A stretch of 64,000 bases of DNA from Cavenderia fasciculata (taxonomy: Eukaryota > Evosea > Eumycetozoa > Acytosteliales > Cavenderiaceae): assembly GCF_000203815.1 (NCBI RefSeq), contig NW_004457695.1, forward strand, positions 124,001 to 188,000, in the 5' to 3' direction. Below, piece by piece: positions 12,822-25,700 of this stretch. Both the position numbers and the translations under genes were made by a program. Numbering within the stretch: the first letter of the stretch is position 1; the number at the start of each line of letters is the position of its first letter. The notes beneath the pieces are model-generated. The model ran no database searches, had not been told where the DNA came from, and was given only the letters and a program-made list of their open reading frames with translations.

Positions 12822-13727
12822 TTGGCTACTATTATTTCGATTATTATCAAGAGATTGGCAAGTATCAATGATGATATCAGATATTGTAATATTATCAACA
12901 TCATAACTAGGTGATGTATAATACCAACTAGGAGGTTGGTGATCATATCTATATACTCCTTGTTGATCACCAAAAGAAGGTATACCAAAATTAGATAAAC
13001 AATACAACAACACATCTTGATCGATAAATCTTGCATAGTTGGTTATCTCTCGAATGTATGATTGATCGGGATGAAGGTGATAGATGAATAGAAATGATTT
13101 CAATGGTCCGTGAATGATCGATGATTGATAAATGTACATTATTACCTCTGGAAGGTGTCGATGGTATCTGTGATAGATGTATTCAACTATATCTACTCGT
13201 TCACCAATACATGCATTCTCTATTATCTTGAATAGATTTGGTACAAATCCAATCACTTTATAATTATTATTACTATCACCACTTTCTTGTTGTTGTTGTT
13301 GTTGAAGATTATCATTATTCTTTTTATCAAACCAAATATAACGACTATATTGTTGCTCCAATTTCAACAAACTATCGATAAGAGTTGATTTGAAACCGAA
13401 TCTAGCTTGCAGATAGATATTATCTTTGATGCCATCCAACCATCGATACGATTGAATACTATTCTTTGCACTCGACGGTGTTATTCTATCCAATGCTATG
13501 TGTTTGATGTTGTATGGTTTTCTGTATAGTCTTTGTCTTGCTTTATCCGAGACGGTTCCATCTTTTAATTCATCTTTCACAAAGTCATAGTTATCCAATC
13601 TATAGTGAGGATAATAAATACAATCTAGTTGATGTCTATTCAACCGATATACATAATTGAATATCAATCTACTTGTTACTATGTTTCGACACAAAACTAT
13701 TGAAATTAATCGGTGCAGAGCTGTCAT
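11100..13727 (-). CDS. dictyostelid multicopy family protein with ankyrin-like repeats, copy 1
   Basis: One uninterrupted frame of 875 residues starting MTALHRLISIVL. The family occurs four times here (also 26862–29495, 55811–58457 and a fragment at 16311–16586). The first ~90 residues are hydrophobic and Tyr/Arg rich (IFNYVYRLNR, then YNIKHIALDRITPSS) and nearly identical in all copies. The centre has helix-pair units such as NFETYKYLNS, RIDLLEYLINQFP, SMEIAKLLISNFEF and NKEMIQFLF, which look like degenerate ankyrin repeats. Asn and Gln runs vary between copies. The C-terminal ~250 residues are again strongly conserved. I know no function; repeat scaffolds of this kind often bind proteins, but that is inference. 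The gene looks intact. It is divergent from the broken secreted-protein gene at 14276, the same arrangement as copy 2. Confidence 0.75.
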
Positions 13728-14275
13728 AGTTTAACAAACTTGAAAAAGAAAGATGAGTTTCGCAAAGATACTAAAATTAAAAAAAAAGAATGTTATGTTA
13801 AATAATATATCCATAACAATAAACTCAATCAAATAATAATAATAAAAGTGGGATGGATGACCCCTCTTTAATATTACAAATTAATCACACTAATTATTAT
13901 TTGAAATACCCCCAAAAATCAAAATTATCCGGTGGTAATCAATGAAATAGCTATTATGGGCGTGTAATGGTGATAAATAGAAAAAATAAATTGATTAAAT
14001 TTGAATTAAATAATATAGAAAATAAATATCTCTGTTCATTCTGAGAGCGACTTTTTATATTACAGTTTACAGAATATAAAAGGAAATCCACTCATATTTA
14101 TAACAGTACGAAATTATCGTCCCCTCTCTCATTGTGGGGTTCGTTTTTGTTAAAAATGAATTCCTAATGACAACTACTGTCATTTCCATGCGACGGTTAT
14201 TGTTTGTTATTACTCTCAGAATGCATTAAAAAAATACATTTTATTTTGTTACCATCCATTCATTTTTTTTTCAAT
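13728..14275. promoter_or_regulatory. divergent intergenic region with blocks shared with 29.5–29.9 kb
   Basis: 548 bases between copy 1 and the broken secreted-protein gene. Block 14036–14110 (CATTCTGAGAG, then AGAATATAAAAGGAAATC) recurs in the same orientation at 29673–29745. Block 14156–14191 recurs in inverted orientation at 29631–29670. The conservation outside coding sequence suggests either control elements or simply a shared duplication origin. Confidence 0.6.
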
Positions 14276-15110
14276 ATGTTTAAAATTTTAATTTTCCTCT
14301 ATCTTTTATTGGTTATTATACCTCTTCATTCCTCAGAAAAATTCCCATTTGAAAAATATTTAGCAGACAAAATTTTATTCAGACAATCATTTTTTGATCA
14401 CGATAGTGAAACTGTCTTGAATTTTTGCGAAATCAATGGCAAAAGAAGAGGCAAAGGCATCCAAAGAGGTTTTGTTTTTTTGTCAAAGGGGAGTAATATA
14501 TATGTTCAAGATCAAATTGGTCTCAAAGATCAAGGATTTAAGAAGAGGTATAGGGAAGATTTTAAAACTGGACAAGATAAGTTCAAAATTTATAATTATG
14601 ATCCAACAAAACCAATGGATGATAAAATAGATTTCAAAAACGGTAAGTTAATAGTTGACTTTGTAAAAATTAATATTTTAAAATTAATAACCTCTTTCTA
14701 TAAAACAAAGAAAAAGTAAACAAAATCTTATTGTTGTCAGGTATTCATGACACAGGTAGAACAAAAGAAGACATCAATAAACCAGTTTTTGATCATTCAG
14801 AGAGCACTTTGATATCATTTATCGAAAATAGTTTGGAATTGGTTCAATCAATCTTGATTTTTTAAAAACAAAAAAAATAGAGAAACCAGATAGTGCAGAC
14901 AAAACCAATTATGAATATTGGCAATATTGACATATAAAGTCCTTTAGCACCAACATGTCACTTTGCCAAATATTTATATAAAAGGTGAAATAAAATCACT
15001 GAAATACAATACTATTGAAAAAATAAAGAAAGAATCGATAGCGAGATTGAAAGATTATAATGAAACCATATCATTTAAAAAATTTCAGTCTACAACAAAG
15101 TAGCATTAAA
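14276..15110 (+). pseudogene. broken relative of the secreted deaminase-like gene at 29.9 kb
   Basis: The first part encodes a clear signal peptide (MFKILIFLYLLLVI) and an N-terminal domain matching the 29.9-kb gene (FRQSF, ETVLNF, IQRGFVF). An intron lies in the same phase as in the relative (about 14643–14740). It is followed by a segment with the conserved D-H-S-E and the helix after it. The later part of the family, including the P-C-x-x-C half of the zinc site, is not recognisable, so the gene appears broken, with several lesions, and old relative to its neighbour copy 1, which is intact. It is treated here as a fossil of a possible secreted effector or toxin-like family. Confidence 0.6.
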
Positions 15111-15309
15111 TTATTTTTCCAATCCCCCTTTCGAAAACTTCCACACCCCACTCCACGACCTCAGATTAATTCATTCTAACTATCATCTATTAATTCCCTT
15201 TTTCAGCAACAATTTAATTTTTTAATTTTGCAATTTGTATTTTATTTTTTTCCTATATACAATTTGTCTATTACTACAAAGATATAACAAAGATAGATGT
15301 TGACAAAAC

Positions 15310-15535
15310 TATAGAAAAATAGTTATAGTTAATTTCTCCTTTGGTATAACCTCTATCAATTTATTAATCTCTCCATGTGGTTCTAAAAAATTAAATCAAT
15401 CATACATTATGATATTTATAATAAGATAAAATATCTCTATCCAAACAAAACCATCTTGTTTTCCAACCTTTCATTAAACCATTTTCCTTTGATAGGAAAC
15501 CTTTTTTTGTTGGAAGGGTGTCTGCCTTTTCCTTG
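15310..15535 (-). pseudogene. fragment of the TPR-PH gene
   Basis: 15343–15395 matches 31783–31850, and 15396–15535 matches 31930–32072, which are the last exons of the TPR-PH gene (PH domain). The intron-containing part between them is mostly missing, and only a few hundred bases remain. It lies in the same relative position and orientation as the intact gene next to the 29.9-kb secreted gene, which shows that the duplication covered three genes. Confidence 0.75.
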
Positions 15536-16310
15536 AGGGAACAAATCTGCTTGGTGTTTAAAGTTTTCTTTGTATTAATATGAATCTCTTTTAGGTGTTT
15601 TGTATAAATTATACAATTCTTGTTTTAATAAATACTCTTTATCTGCTTTTTCTAGTCCAAATGTCTTGCATGTAATATCTCTTATTGTTATTTGTTGACA
15701 TCTTTTTAAAGATAATGGACTTATTCATGAAAAAACAAATGAATCGTCTCGTGTCGTGGCATCACCAAAACAAGATGGTATCTTGGCCCATGATGACAGC
15801 CGCTACGACCAACGTAATGATCGAGGAGGCCTCTAGATTGTAGCCGATAATGGTTGTACGATTTGCTCTTAGAGATGGCATTGTGGTTGCAGCAACAGTG
15901 ACAGGTGTGTACACCGAACACTAAATAGATGCAATAGAGGTGTTTTGAATGCCAATGGCCACTATACTAGCGATCAAATTTAAGGTTTCTCTCCCAAATC
16001 GGACATATATGTACAATTCATCCACCAGGCCACACTCCAACGCACCACTGGCTCCAACCATCCGGACTCTTGTATATCTCTGTAGTCGGCTCTAGGGCTG
16101 AATGTTTTCAACAAAAGGTTCATTGTAATGGTATTTTGGTTGGTCGATGGGCGTCGTCTCTTGAGTGCAATTATTGTTGATTTGGTGGTCATTCCAACAC
16201 CACTAGACACTGATAGGTGGAAGAGGAGTGATAGTTGATACTGTTGAGTCTCTAGATGTTCTTCTCCACTCTTTCTATTAGTGTTGTCAACCTAATCCTT
16301 TCCATTTTGA
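15536..16310. other. relic region without an intact gene
   Basis: About 775 bases. On the minus strand, 15720–16210 contains coding-like stretches interrupted by stops (for example YNLEASSIITLVVAAVIMG near 15790–15850 and FSPRADYRDIQESGWLEPVV near 16050–16120). The base composition is richer in G+C than the surroundings. It looks like a decayed gene, possibly with a membrane segment, but I do not recognise the family. Confidence 0.4.
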
Positions 16311-16586
16311 TCAATTGTCACCCAACCATCGATACGATTGAATACTATTCTTTGCACTCGACGGTGTTATTCTATCCAATGCTATGTGTTTGATGTTGTA
16401 TGGTTCTTGGTATAGTCTATCTCTCAGGCAATAATCTTTCACACAGCCATAGTTATTTAAATGAGGATAATAAATACAATCTAGTTGATATCTATTCAAC
16501 CGATATACATAATTGAATATCAATCTACTTGTTACTATGTTACGACACAAAACTATTGAAATTAATTGGTGCAGAGGTGATGTCAT
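16311..16586 (-). pseudogene. N-terminal fragment of the multicopy ankyrin-like family
   Basis: About 90 codons beginning MTSPLHQLISIVLCRN and running to SSAKNSIQSYRWLG, closely matching the first ~120 residues of the three large copies. Homology stops abruptly at 16311 on the 3' side. Small in-frame deletions are present relative to copy 1. Only the exceptionally conserved N-terminal module is left, so this is a truncated duplicate, not a working gene. Confidence 0.85.
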
Positions 16587-17061
16587 TTTGTTAAAAAATA
16601 CTATATTTTAATGGCTATGTTCTAGATGATCCTCTGTTTATGCTTCTTGCCTCCAATCATCATCTTACAATATAATTATATTTAAAACTTCATTACCATT
16701 TTATTCTTTATAATATCTGATTCTACTAGGTTGTTGTTTTCATTAACAATGAAATTATTTTTTTATTCATTTGTTCAATGCCTTTTTTGTTATTATCTAT
16801 TACAATTCTATACAATGCATTGTGTCATTAAATTTACCACAATCCTTGATTATTTTATGAGACACTCAAGATGGGGGTAAATATTAGTATGATATAGTAG
16901 TGGTTGGTTTGATGAGGGATCAGTTCGCTTGAATGTCATCATTGATTGGTAATTTGTTGGTAAACATCAATCATTCAGATTAAAAAGAGATAAAATGAGG
17001 ACGATACATACAACATGGAGTAGATAGAGTTTACATTAGATCAAAAAAGAATGATAAAAAG
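16587..17061. other. intergenic, nothing recognised
   Basis: 475 AT-rich bases upstream of the 17.06-kb relic. No coding character, RNA gene or repeat is recognised. Confidence 0.5.
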
Positions 17062-17920
17062 TTGATTAGAAAGTTGATTAGAGAACCCTTCGAGGATGAG
17101 AACAACAACAGCAAAAACAGCAACTCTCTAAAGAAAGTCCTGTATTGGCTTGGTCAAATGATTAAATCAATACATGACACCAACTTTAGAGAGTTTTTAC
17201 TAAAGAATCAACAAGAATTGGATAAAGAAACAAAGAAAAATATTATTGATTTAACAAAAGATGATCAGCAGCAAGAGATACCAATAGTAAAAAAAGAAAA
17301 TGATAGATTCGATCAATTGGAAAAGAGGGTGTAAATGTTATTTGAAGCAAAGGAGGAGAAATTAAAGAGAAGACAAGAAAAAGATGATAGATCATGAAGT
17401 GTGAAGGATGCTAACTATTCAAGCAAATCAAACAGAAAAACAACAACAACAAATAATGGTTGACCAAATTTTATCAAATGAATTAATAGGAATGATTCTA
17501 AAAGGTAGTCTAAATGCTACAAATGATTTGGTAAAGAATATTTAAATTCAACAATGTCCTCTTCTAAGCTATCGACAAATTTAGGTCATGAATTAAAAGG
17601 AATGGTAAAGAATCAAAGGAGTAGTGAATTGTAATTGTATCATTTGCTCATGAAAAAAGAATGATCCCAAGATTGGTAGATGGAAGAAATCAAGGTCTTT
17701 ATGATAGCGAGAAAGAATAATGAAACCATATCATAAAAAAGGATTTGAAAGAGTAATAGCAAGTGATCAATTTATTGGAACTAAAAGACGAGATGTCATT
17801 TATTATGAATTTGGATCACACAACAAACCAAGAAGTCATTGAGTTGTTTATCAAAAGAGGAAAAGAAAGCAAAAAAGATGAGAGATGATTGGAACAAGTT
17901 TGGTCTAATTTAATAATATT
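17062..17920 (+). pseudogene. decayed gene of unknown family
   Basis: An open stretch of 90 codons (17062–17334, Lys/Asn/Glu rich, with helix-like QMIKSIHDTNFREFLLKN) is followed by coding-like pieces in changing frames. Examples are AHEKRMIPRLVDGRNQGLYD near 17650–17705 and VIASDQFIGTKRRDVIYYEF near 17755–17815. The pieces look like one protein broken by several stops and frameshifts. A ~40-base stretch near 17705–17740 resembles 15042–15080. Family unknown; it could be a mobile-element or host relic. Confidence 0.4.
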
Positions 17921-18186
17921 AAACTTTCAATTATTAAAGTTCCTACTTCCAATTAAGAATTCGTGGAGATTCCATTTTTAATATTATATTTATATATATT
18001 TATTTATTTATTTGGTTTTATAGTTTTGGTTGAAAAGAAACTTGACTTGCATTACAAAACGTTTGGATAACAGCAACCAAAGGAATGTATCGACCAAGCA
18101 TGTCTTTTGCATATAATAAAGTCTAATTAATCAATTATTTTTATTTTAATTATTTTATGTTTTAATTAGTTAAATTAGAAGCCAAC

Positions 18187-18210
18187 TTGAGGGTATACGT
18201 ATGCCCTCAA
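18187..18210. repeat. 24-base near-perfect palindrome
   Basis: TTGAGGG, then T-ATACGTAT-G, then CCCTCAA, with one mismatched central pair that would be a G·U wobble in RNA, followed by an A run. It sits just past the stop of the minus-strand MACPF gene and may shape its 3' end. A similar palindrome occurs at 47046–47061. Confidence 0.6.
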
Positions 18211-18216
18211 AAAAAC

Positions 18217-21200
18217 CTAACCAGTATTTGGATACATAGTATAGGTAACTCCATTATCAAATGGTGAAGAAGCAGAATTTGTTCCATTGATTGCAGACGA
18301 GAACATTTTAATGTAAAGAAGGGATAGATTTTCACCTCCAATATTTTCAGTGCAATCAATGCTTTGTGGTCTACAAAATCTGAGAATCAGTATGGGATCG
18401 GAGGACCTTGGTCGGTCGAATCCACTAGAACTTGGTGCAGAATTGACTATAGAAAAAGATTGGATTGATCCAACATCAAAATCCAAGATGTGGTGAAAGG
18501 ATTTTAGTCGAGATCCATCCATTGAGCCACCAATAAGCTGGGACCGAATACCGCTGGTCCCACTCACAACCACAAAGTGGTCCATACCTGCGCTTCCACC
18601 TACCAATGTGTAGTAGACATGCAAATGACCACTATTTGAAGCATTATTGAGGGGTTGGAGGGGTTGTAGGGTATCGTGAGTGGTAAAGTTACTCAACGCC
18701 AATGAGGTGTTGGTCTGTAGAGCATCAGAAATTGTAGTGTTGGTAATATTTAAGTTGGTGACTGTGTATTTTGTTGGTGGTTTGGTACTATTTGTTGTGG
18801 TGGTTGTTATTACAACGGTATTAATAGTTGTTGAATTAATAGGATGTGATATGGTAGTGTTGATTTCAATCCACGTAGTAGTTTCGGTAATGTTGGGGAC
18901 AAAAACATATCCTCTCGAGTAAGCTGTTGTGATGGTATGAATGATGATTTTATCGAAATAATTTGTAACATTTAAAGGTACCATATTTTGATTTTTGTCG
19001 AGATACGATATATTCAAGCGTCCAATTTCCCAAACCTGTACCCAAGGTATGGAAAATGTCTTTAAACATTTGTTGTTTGCACAGTTGACAGCTCCACTTA
19101 GATCGAATGGTCCCATGTCCAACTTGACAGACGAGTTTGAATGGCAAGTAAGAGTCCAAAATAATTGACCAAGCATTTGACGCTCAGTGTCATTGAGTGT
19201 TCGTTTGTGTGATGTGCTGGCCAAGAAATGTATATTCATTCTCTCATAATTTGGATCTGGAAGAGGGACTGGATCCTTGGTGACATAGAGATGATACCCA
19301 GCAAACCAAAGTTCTTGATATGTTGTATAATTTTCAATTGGCTTGGGAAGTATCCAAGAGCTTGGAATGATATTTCCAATTATATCTAAATCGTATTTGA
19401 TTGGTTGAGGTCTTTGGTCAATTGACTCTGCCCACTCGTTAAATGAGCTGGGTGAGGTTGTGTCGGGACCAAAAGATCCAGGTGACCCACCATTAACAAA
19501 CAATTTACTTTTTGTCGTTGAGCGTTCAAACTCCTCGTTGGTGTCTTGCACATCTTGACTTTCATCGTCTTGGGAATAAGATCCACCACCGCCGCCATAG
19601 GGCGTACTAATTTGAGCCGAGAAAGAAGCTTGAGCTTGTTTTTTGACATCCAGATGGTTGTTGGTCTTCAATGACGACGTTTGAGTTGTTGTGATTGATT
19701 CCAAACTACCACCCAAAACAGCAGATTTATAGTACAATGATCCAAACTTTTCTATAAAATAAATCATTTCCTGAGAAGATGTAATCTCTGCAAGCTCTTG
19801 GATAAAAGATACATGGAATCGAATGGCATTTCGAGAGACTGAGGAGATAGAGCATTTTATTGAGGTGGATAAGGTGGTTCCACCACTCTTGGTCTCTTGG
19901 TTGGACGTGGTCTGAACTTCTTGGCTACTAGAGTAGGCAGCATCCAGCGAGGCAGAATACGATTTTGCTCCACCACCAATTGAGAATGACGCGCTCATGC
20001 CACTTTGTGTTGCCAAATCACGTTGGTGTTGGCGAGATGATTGGTACATTTTAGAACTGCTCTCACTCTCACAGAATGGGACAAGCTCAACGTCAAACTC
20101 TGGTGGCACACTATAAATCACACCCCTTGCAACATCTTGAATAACTTTAAAACTCGAGTTGTTGCAATAGCCAAAGTCAAATACAACATTTTCAGTTTCG
20201 TCACCAGTTTTAAGGTCAACTCCATGTGCTAAATGAATTAGGCCTGGTAAAGAAAAAAAATATTGGTTGTCCCTTTAAAATAAAAAAAATTAACAAAAAG
20301 AAAATAGATAAATAGGTATAACATTTGTTTAAACTTACATTAAATATGATAATGTATCCAATTTAGGTAGATGAGATACTTTCAAAGGATCGACTTGGGA
20401 AGGGCAATTTGTTCCGATTTGGTCAAAGCAATTGAGAATACAATCACTTGGTATACCACTACAAACACGATCCCCTTGACCACATTCAGATGGTTTATCA
20501 ATTTCTTAAAAATAATTAATAAATATATTAGTTTGTTAATTTAAATTAAAATGTCCATCAACTCTATAATAATTACCATTTGAGTAAATGTGGGAAAAAT
20601 CTACTGGATCAATGAACTCAAAATGAAGTGATGCTTTTGATGGTGTCTCCATTGTCCTAAATTCCAAAAATATTTCTGTGTGGTGTCTGTTTGACAATGG
20701 AATTTGTATCATATGGTCAAAATCTTGATTGGGGGTGAGAGAATCTATAATGGTTTGGTTTTGATTGATTTTGAGACCAACCCCAAGATTGTGTCCAAAT
20801 ATCTTGACTCTAATTGGTTTGACTGAGAATGATGACAAGGGTTCAATAAATGTCTTTATGAACCCATAATGAGTTGCTGAGGTGATCAACTGGTCAAATC
20901 CTAATAAAAAGAAAAAAAAAAAAAAAAAAAGAATTAAATTAGACTTTCATTAATTAAAGTAATAATCTGTATAGTACCAATATTTTGAAGAGGTTTTGGG
21001 AAACCTTCGACTGGACAATGTTGAATATTATTCGCCGCAAATGGGCAGAGATTAAAAAGATAGATGTAGGAACCAGAAAAGTGACACTTTTTGTTGAGAC
21101 AATTATTGTTATTGTTGTTTGCAAATTGAGTGTTGCGAAGGATGGATGAAAATGAACAAGATGACACCGTGTTGCAGATAGGGATCAATTGCTTTTCCTC

Positions 21201-22082
21201 CCTTACAAGCATTTTTGAATCACTGGTGCATCTTACTCCAAATTGTGATTTCGATAAAGGATTGTAAATGACCCCTTGTGATTGAGAAAGGTATATATCA
21301 TTTGCTGAACCCAATTTTGAGTTGCACCCTTTGGGGGCTTTCAAGTTGATGCTTGAGTTGAAGGCAAAAATCATCTTTCCACTTGACAGAGAACAATCAT
21401 TGTTTTCAAATGTACAATCTGTACAAATCAGAGATGAATCCATTAGTTGTATTGCACCTCCAGATGTAAATGCCAAATTTAAAGAGAAATCCATATTCTC
21501 CCCAATTATTGATGATTGGTACGAGTAGATGGCTCCTCCAACCAATGAAATGCATTCCTTGATGCCAACGTTGATAAATTTAACTTTGGATTTTGTTAGT
21601 TTGAAACCATATGTCACCTTGCTACAATCAATATAACTATAGTCGATTGATCTATATTAAAAAATTAATGATAAATTTGTTAATATATTTAACAAAAAAA
21701 AATAATCCAATTTGTTTTATATAATGAAAGCTTACCTAATGACCAAGTTCAAGTGATTAATATCTAATTCGGTGTTTTCATATTGATTGTAAAATTGATT
21801 CATAAGGATGATTTCCAATTCTTGTTCCTGTCCAATTGCCTTGGCAGAGGAGATTGCCTCCTTGAGGTTGTTGCATTTGTTGGTTAGGTCACCACAAATT
21901 TGTAGACCAGAAGAAGAAGAAGAAGATGATGATGATGATGATGATGAGAAATGTTGTTTGATCACATCCAACGAATCGACATAAATTGTATTTGAAGTTC
22001 CAATTGAAATTGAAACTTTCAATAGGACGAGTACTAGTAGTTTTAAAAGTATAAACATTTGTTGCATGGGTGTATATAACAT
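18217..22082 (-). CDS. secreted MACPF protein with beta-helix and PA14-like regions, gene A
   Basis: Five exons are inferred: 21736–22082, 20978–21651, 20577–20900, 20339–20504 and 18217–20272. They join in frame to 1188 residues. A start at 22067 is also possible and leaves a cleaner signal peptide (FILLKLLVLVLLKVSISI). Domains: signal peptide; a Ser run; a right-handed beta-helix-like region to about 300; a PA14-like region at about 340–450; a Cys-rich patch (CGQGDRVCSG, CILNCF); the MACPF domain at about 560–760 with its signature IEKFGSLYYKSAVLGGSLE and Gly/Ser-rich strands; then a C-terminal Thr/Asn-rich stalk and beta-rich end. MACPF proteins assemble pores in membranes; here that is a family expectation, not shown. 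The gene is divergent from a homologue of the same architecture at 22774. Confidence 0.85.
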
Positions 22083-22773
22083 TTGTGTTGATGATAATAT
22101 TATTTGGTTGTTTTCTTTTTAAGTGTAACTAATAGTTTTAATAATAGATGGTGATTGGTGTTGTATAAATTATATAATATAATAATAAATTGTTGTATAG
22201 TCTATATTATAGTCAATTATTATTATATTATGTGATGATGGTGTATACTACTATAGTGATTATTACTATAATAATGAGATGATGGTTATGATGTATATCA
22301 ATAATCGATCATGTCATTTTGTTATTGACCATAAATCTTGCCGTCGACTGACTGATTAGATCATGCAATATATATATATATTTATCCCCACCCACGATTG
22401 CGTGTAATATATATATCAGCTGATAAAACGTATACATGAATGTGTATGTTGAGCTACTGATGAGTGCGTATTGATAGATACTAGATATATCTAATTTTAT
22501 GTGTGTTCGAAGAACCAATCACCTTTTTTTACTCTTCTTTTTCTATTTTTATTTGAAACGAAAATAAAAAAAATGGGGATCTTTTTTAGGGATGCAAAAC
22601 TACTATTAACCCTTTTAGTGTCTACACTCTAATTATAACCATCACGATTGTGCTGCGCTGACCATGGTAAGAAAAACACTATAGCGAAATGTATCCATCT
22701 ATTGATGGTTGAATTATAATCACTATAGTATATATGCTAAAATAATATACCTCTTTAATATTACAACAACAAT
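22083..22773. promoter_or_regulatory. bidirectional region between the MACPF gene pair
   Basis: 691 bases between two divergent homologous genes. It is AT-rich, with TATA-like repeats (22365–22382, 22407–22418) and CACTATAGCG near 22676–22685. No coding sequence is seen. Co-regulation of the pair is plausible but not shown. Confidence 0.5.
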
Positions 22774-25700
22774 ATGAAAATCTATAATCTTAATCTTTTT
22801 TTAGTTTTGTACATAATAACAACACTAGTATCAGGCAAAATCTATTATTACTCACCAAACAATGTGGAGACAGCACCGCTCATTGACATCCTCCACACTG
22901 ATGGCATCAAGGATATGATCTCCCAAATGGACAAGAGAGCTGCCAACATCCTCTACCTTCACCCTGGACAATACCTTGGTGAAAATGATATTGTTATCGA
23001 GGGACTAAACTTGGTAATTGAGTATGCATGCTACATATGTAGATTGATCGATAGAACAATATAATAATAATAATTTTTATTTTTTATTTTTTATATTTTT
23101 ATTTAGACCCTACGATCCTTATGCCATGAACAATCATGACCACCAAATGTTAAATATGCCTCTGTTTAGTCGTGCCAACATTTCTGAACACAAAATTACA
23201 ATTGATTGTAGGGGCTTTGGAAGAGGCATCTCCATTGTCAATAGTCAGGTCGAACTGCGCAGTGTCACCCTTTTAAACTGCTCGGCCTCATATGGCAGTG
23301 CCATCTTTATCGTCAACTCCAACGTCATTCTTGAAGATGTTGACATCAACTCTTGTAGATCACATTATGGTTCTATTTTTGTCAATGATTCGTCTCTTGT
23401 TTCAAACAAATGCTCTTTTGTTGACAACAAAGTTGCCAATCATGGCGAAGGGTTAGTATTCCTAAATTCCAAGGCCACAATAGAAAATATCAAATTGTCC
23501 AATTCAACTCATCGTCATGTAATCGCCACTACCTCCTCCACCATTCAAATCAATGGAAACATATCAAGATCAATGATAATGTGCGACAAGCTATCAACAG
23601 TCGAAAACAAAGATAGAGTGGATCTGTGTGATGACACCAAACAACATTGTGGCGACGGTCACTGTTCCCCACATTTGGAAGATCACTTCTCTTGCCCTTT
23701 AGACTGTCGATCCACTATTTTTTCTGGATTCCTCATGGAATCAAAGAGGTGTCCAACATGTCCAACAACCTTATCACCACACTACTCTTCATCCATCAAC
23801 TCCAACAAACAATATCTAAACATTAAATTGTCATCATATTTTATAAATCCATTTGATGGAAAAATATCATTTTTATTTGAATTAACAAATATAGATATAA
23901 TCGTTCAAATCAACAACAATCAAATTATAAATTATATCAACTCTGGTCCACATTTACAAAAAATCAAACACACCATTTATCTTCCAAAAACAAAAACAAA
24001 TCATCTAAAAATAATAATAATAAGCCAAAACAACCTTAAAAAATCACTTTCCATCAAATACAGTCCCCACCACAACAACAATACCTTCATTCCATTCACA
24101 ATTGCAAGGTACTCCAAAAATATTTGTGGTGATGGTGTAAAAGATAACAATGAAACATGTGACCCTTTTGGCATTAAAAGTCATGAATTTCCAGATATTT
24201 TTTGTGGCAATGGGATTTGCGATGAAAAAAACTACAATCAATGTTTCCAAGATTGCAACGAGTACTTATACCAAAGATGCCCACCACTGACTGTCAGACC
24301 TGGCGGTCTCCCACCATCCATTCGTAAGACCTCTGACACTATTGGTATGCTCATCTTCAATCAGCACACCTGGCGTCTGCCAGGATACCAACACCTATCA
24401 TTTGGTGTTGATATTGTAACCGGAGAGTTGGTATCCCATCCTATATTTCATTTTGGCTTTTGCTCTGACATGGAGACGAACATTATCGAGGATCCATATA
24501 GAAATATATTTTATGAATCACCAAGGTAATTACCAATGTATTTTATTTTATTATTATTTAAAATAATTCACTTACAGTTTTTTTATTTATTCTTATTTAG
24601 AGAAATGTCTGTGGTACCAAGACCACAATGTAAATACCATGGTTCAAATGAAGTATTTTCATCGTCTACTGAGATGAAAACAGACAAACAAAAGAAGAGC
24701 AAACTTGACACGTCTGCCAATGCTGGTGCAAACATTGCTGGAATTGTTCAAGTGTCAATAGAGGCTGCTTTCTCCAAAGAGTCATCTGTCAAGAAGGCTA
24801 GATCGTTGGAACAAAAGTCGAAAGGAACAATTATTGAGTCGTCAATTGTTTGCCAAACATCGGCTATCAAATTAAACAAATTCCCATTCAACCCAACATT
24901 TATTAACGATTTGAAAAGTGCCGATAATGAAGCAGACTTTTATCGTTTGGTCAAAAAGTTTGGCACACATTTCATGAAAAAGGTGGTTCTTGGTGGAAAA
25001 TTATCTGTTGTACAGTCAATTAATGAAAAGTTAACCAAGTCCCAAGTTGAGTCAAACTATCAAGAACAGATTGACATGTCTGTAAAGGCATCGGTGACTT
25101 CAGAAGTAGTGTCTGCCAGTGCCTCATACAGTTCAAGTAATGGAAAGCAAGAGGAAAACAAAGATGAAAGTGAAAGTAGCAACAAGTTCCAAAAGACATC
25201 GTTGACTTCTCGTGGAGGAAAATTAGGTATGAAAGCAATACAAAAACAAACTTTTTATATCATTATTTAATATTTATTTAATTTTTTTTTATTTACAAAA
25301 AAAAGGTTCATATGGAAATGATGGTGAACCTACCTATTTTGGTACATGGGCCTCGTCAGTGGATTTAAATCCTGTAAGTATATACCCGATACATTTCTAA
25401 TAAACTTTTATATTTATTCATTTTTATACCTATTCAGGTTCCAATTGAATACGAATTGTCTCCAATAGAATCTCTCATACATTTGGATTGGATGACAAAA
25501 AGCAATAGAAGTGTAAAGGAAATGTGGAAGAATGCCTACAACACCTATATGTTATATGCAAGCAAGGAATCTGACTATCAAGAGGCTGTACCTGACTTTG
25601 CCATCAAAGAGAAATGGATCTGGTTCATCTCAAAATCTTTACCAAACCACTCATTCAACCATTTTTCTATTCAAATCAAAGAAAACAACAAGATTACATC

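Noticed and set aside
11100-13727. Family copy 1 as a mobile element protein
   Set aside because: No nuclease, integrase or polymerase motif and no terminal repeats; duplication with neighbours looks segmental.
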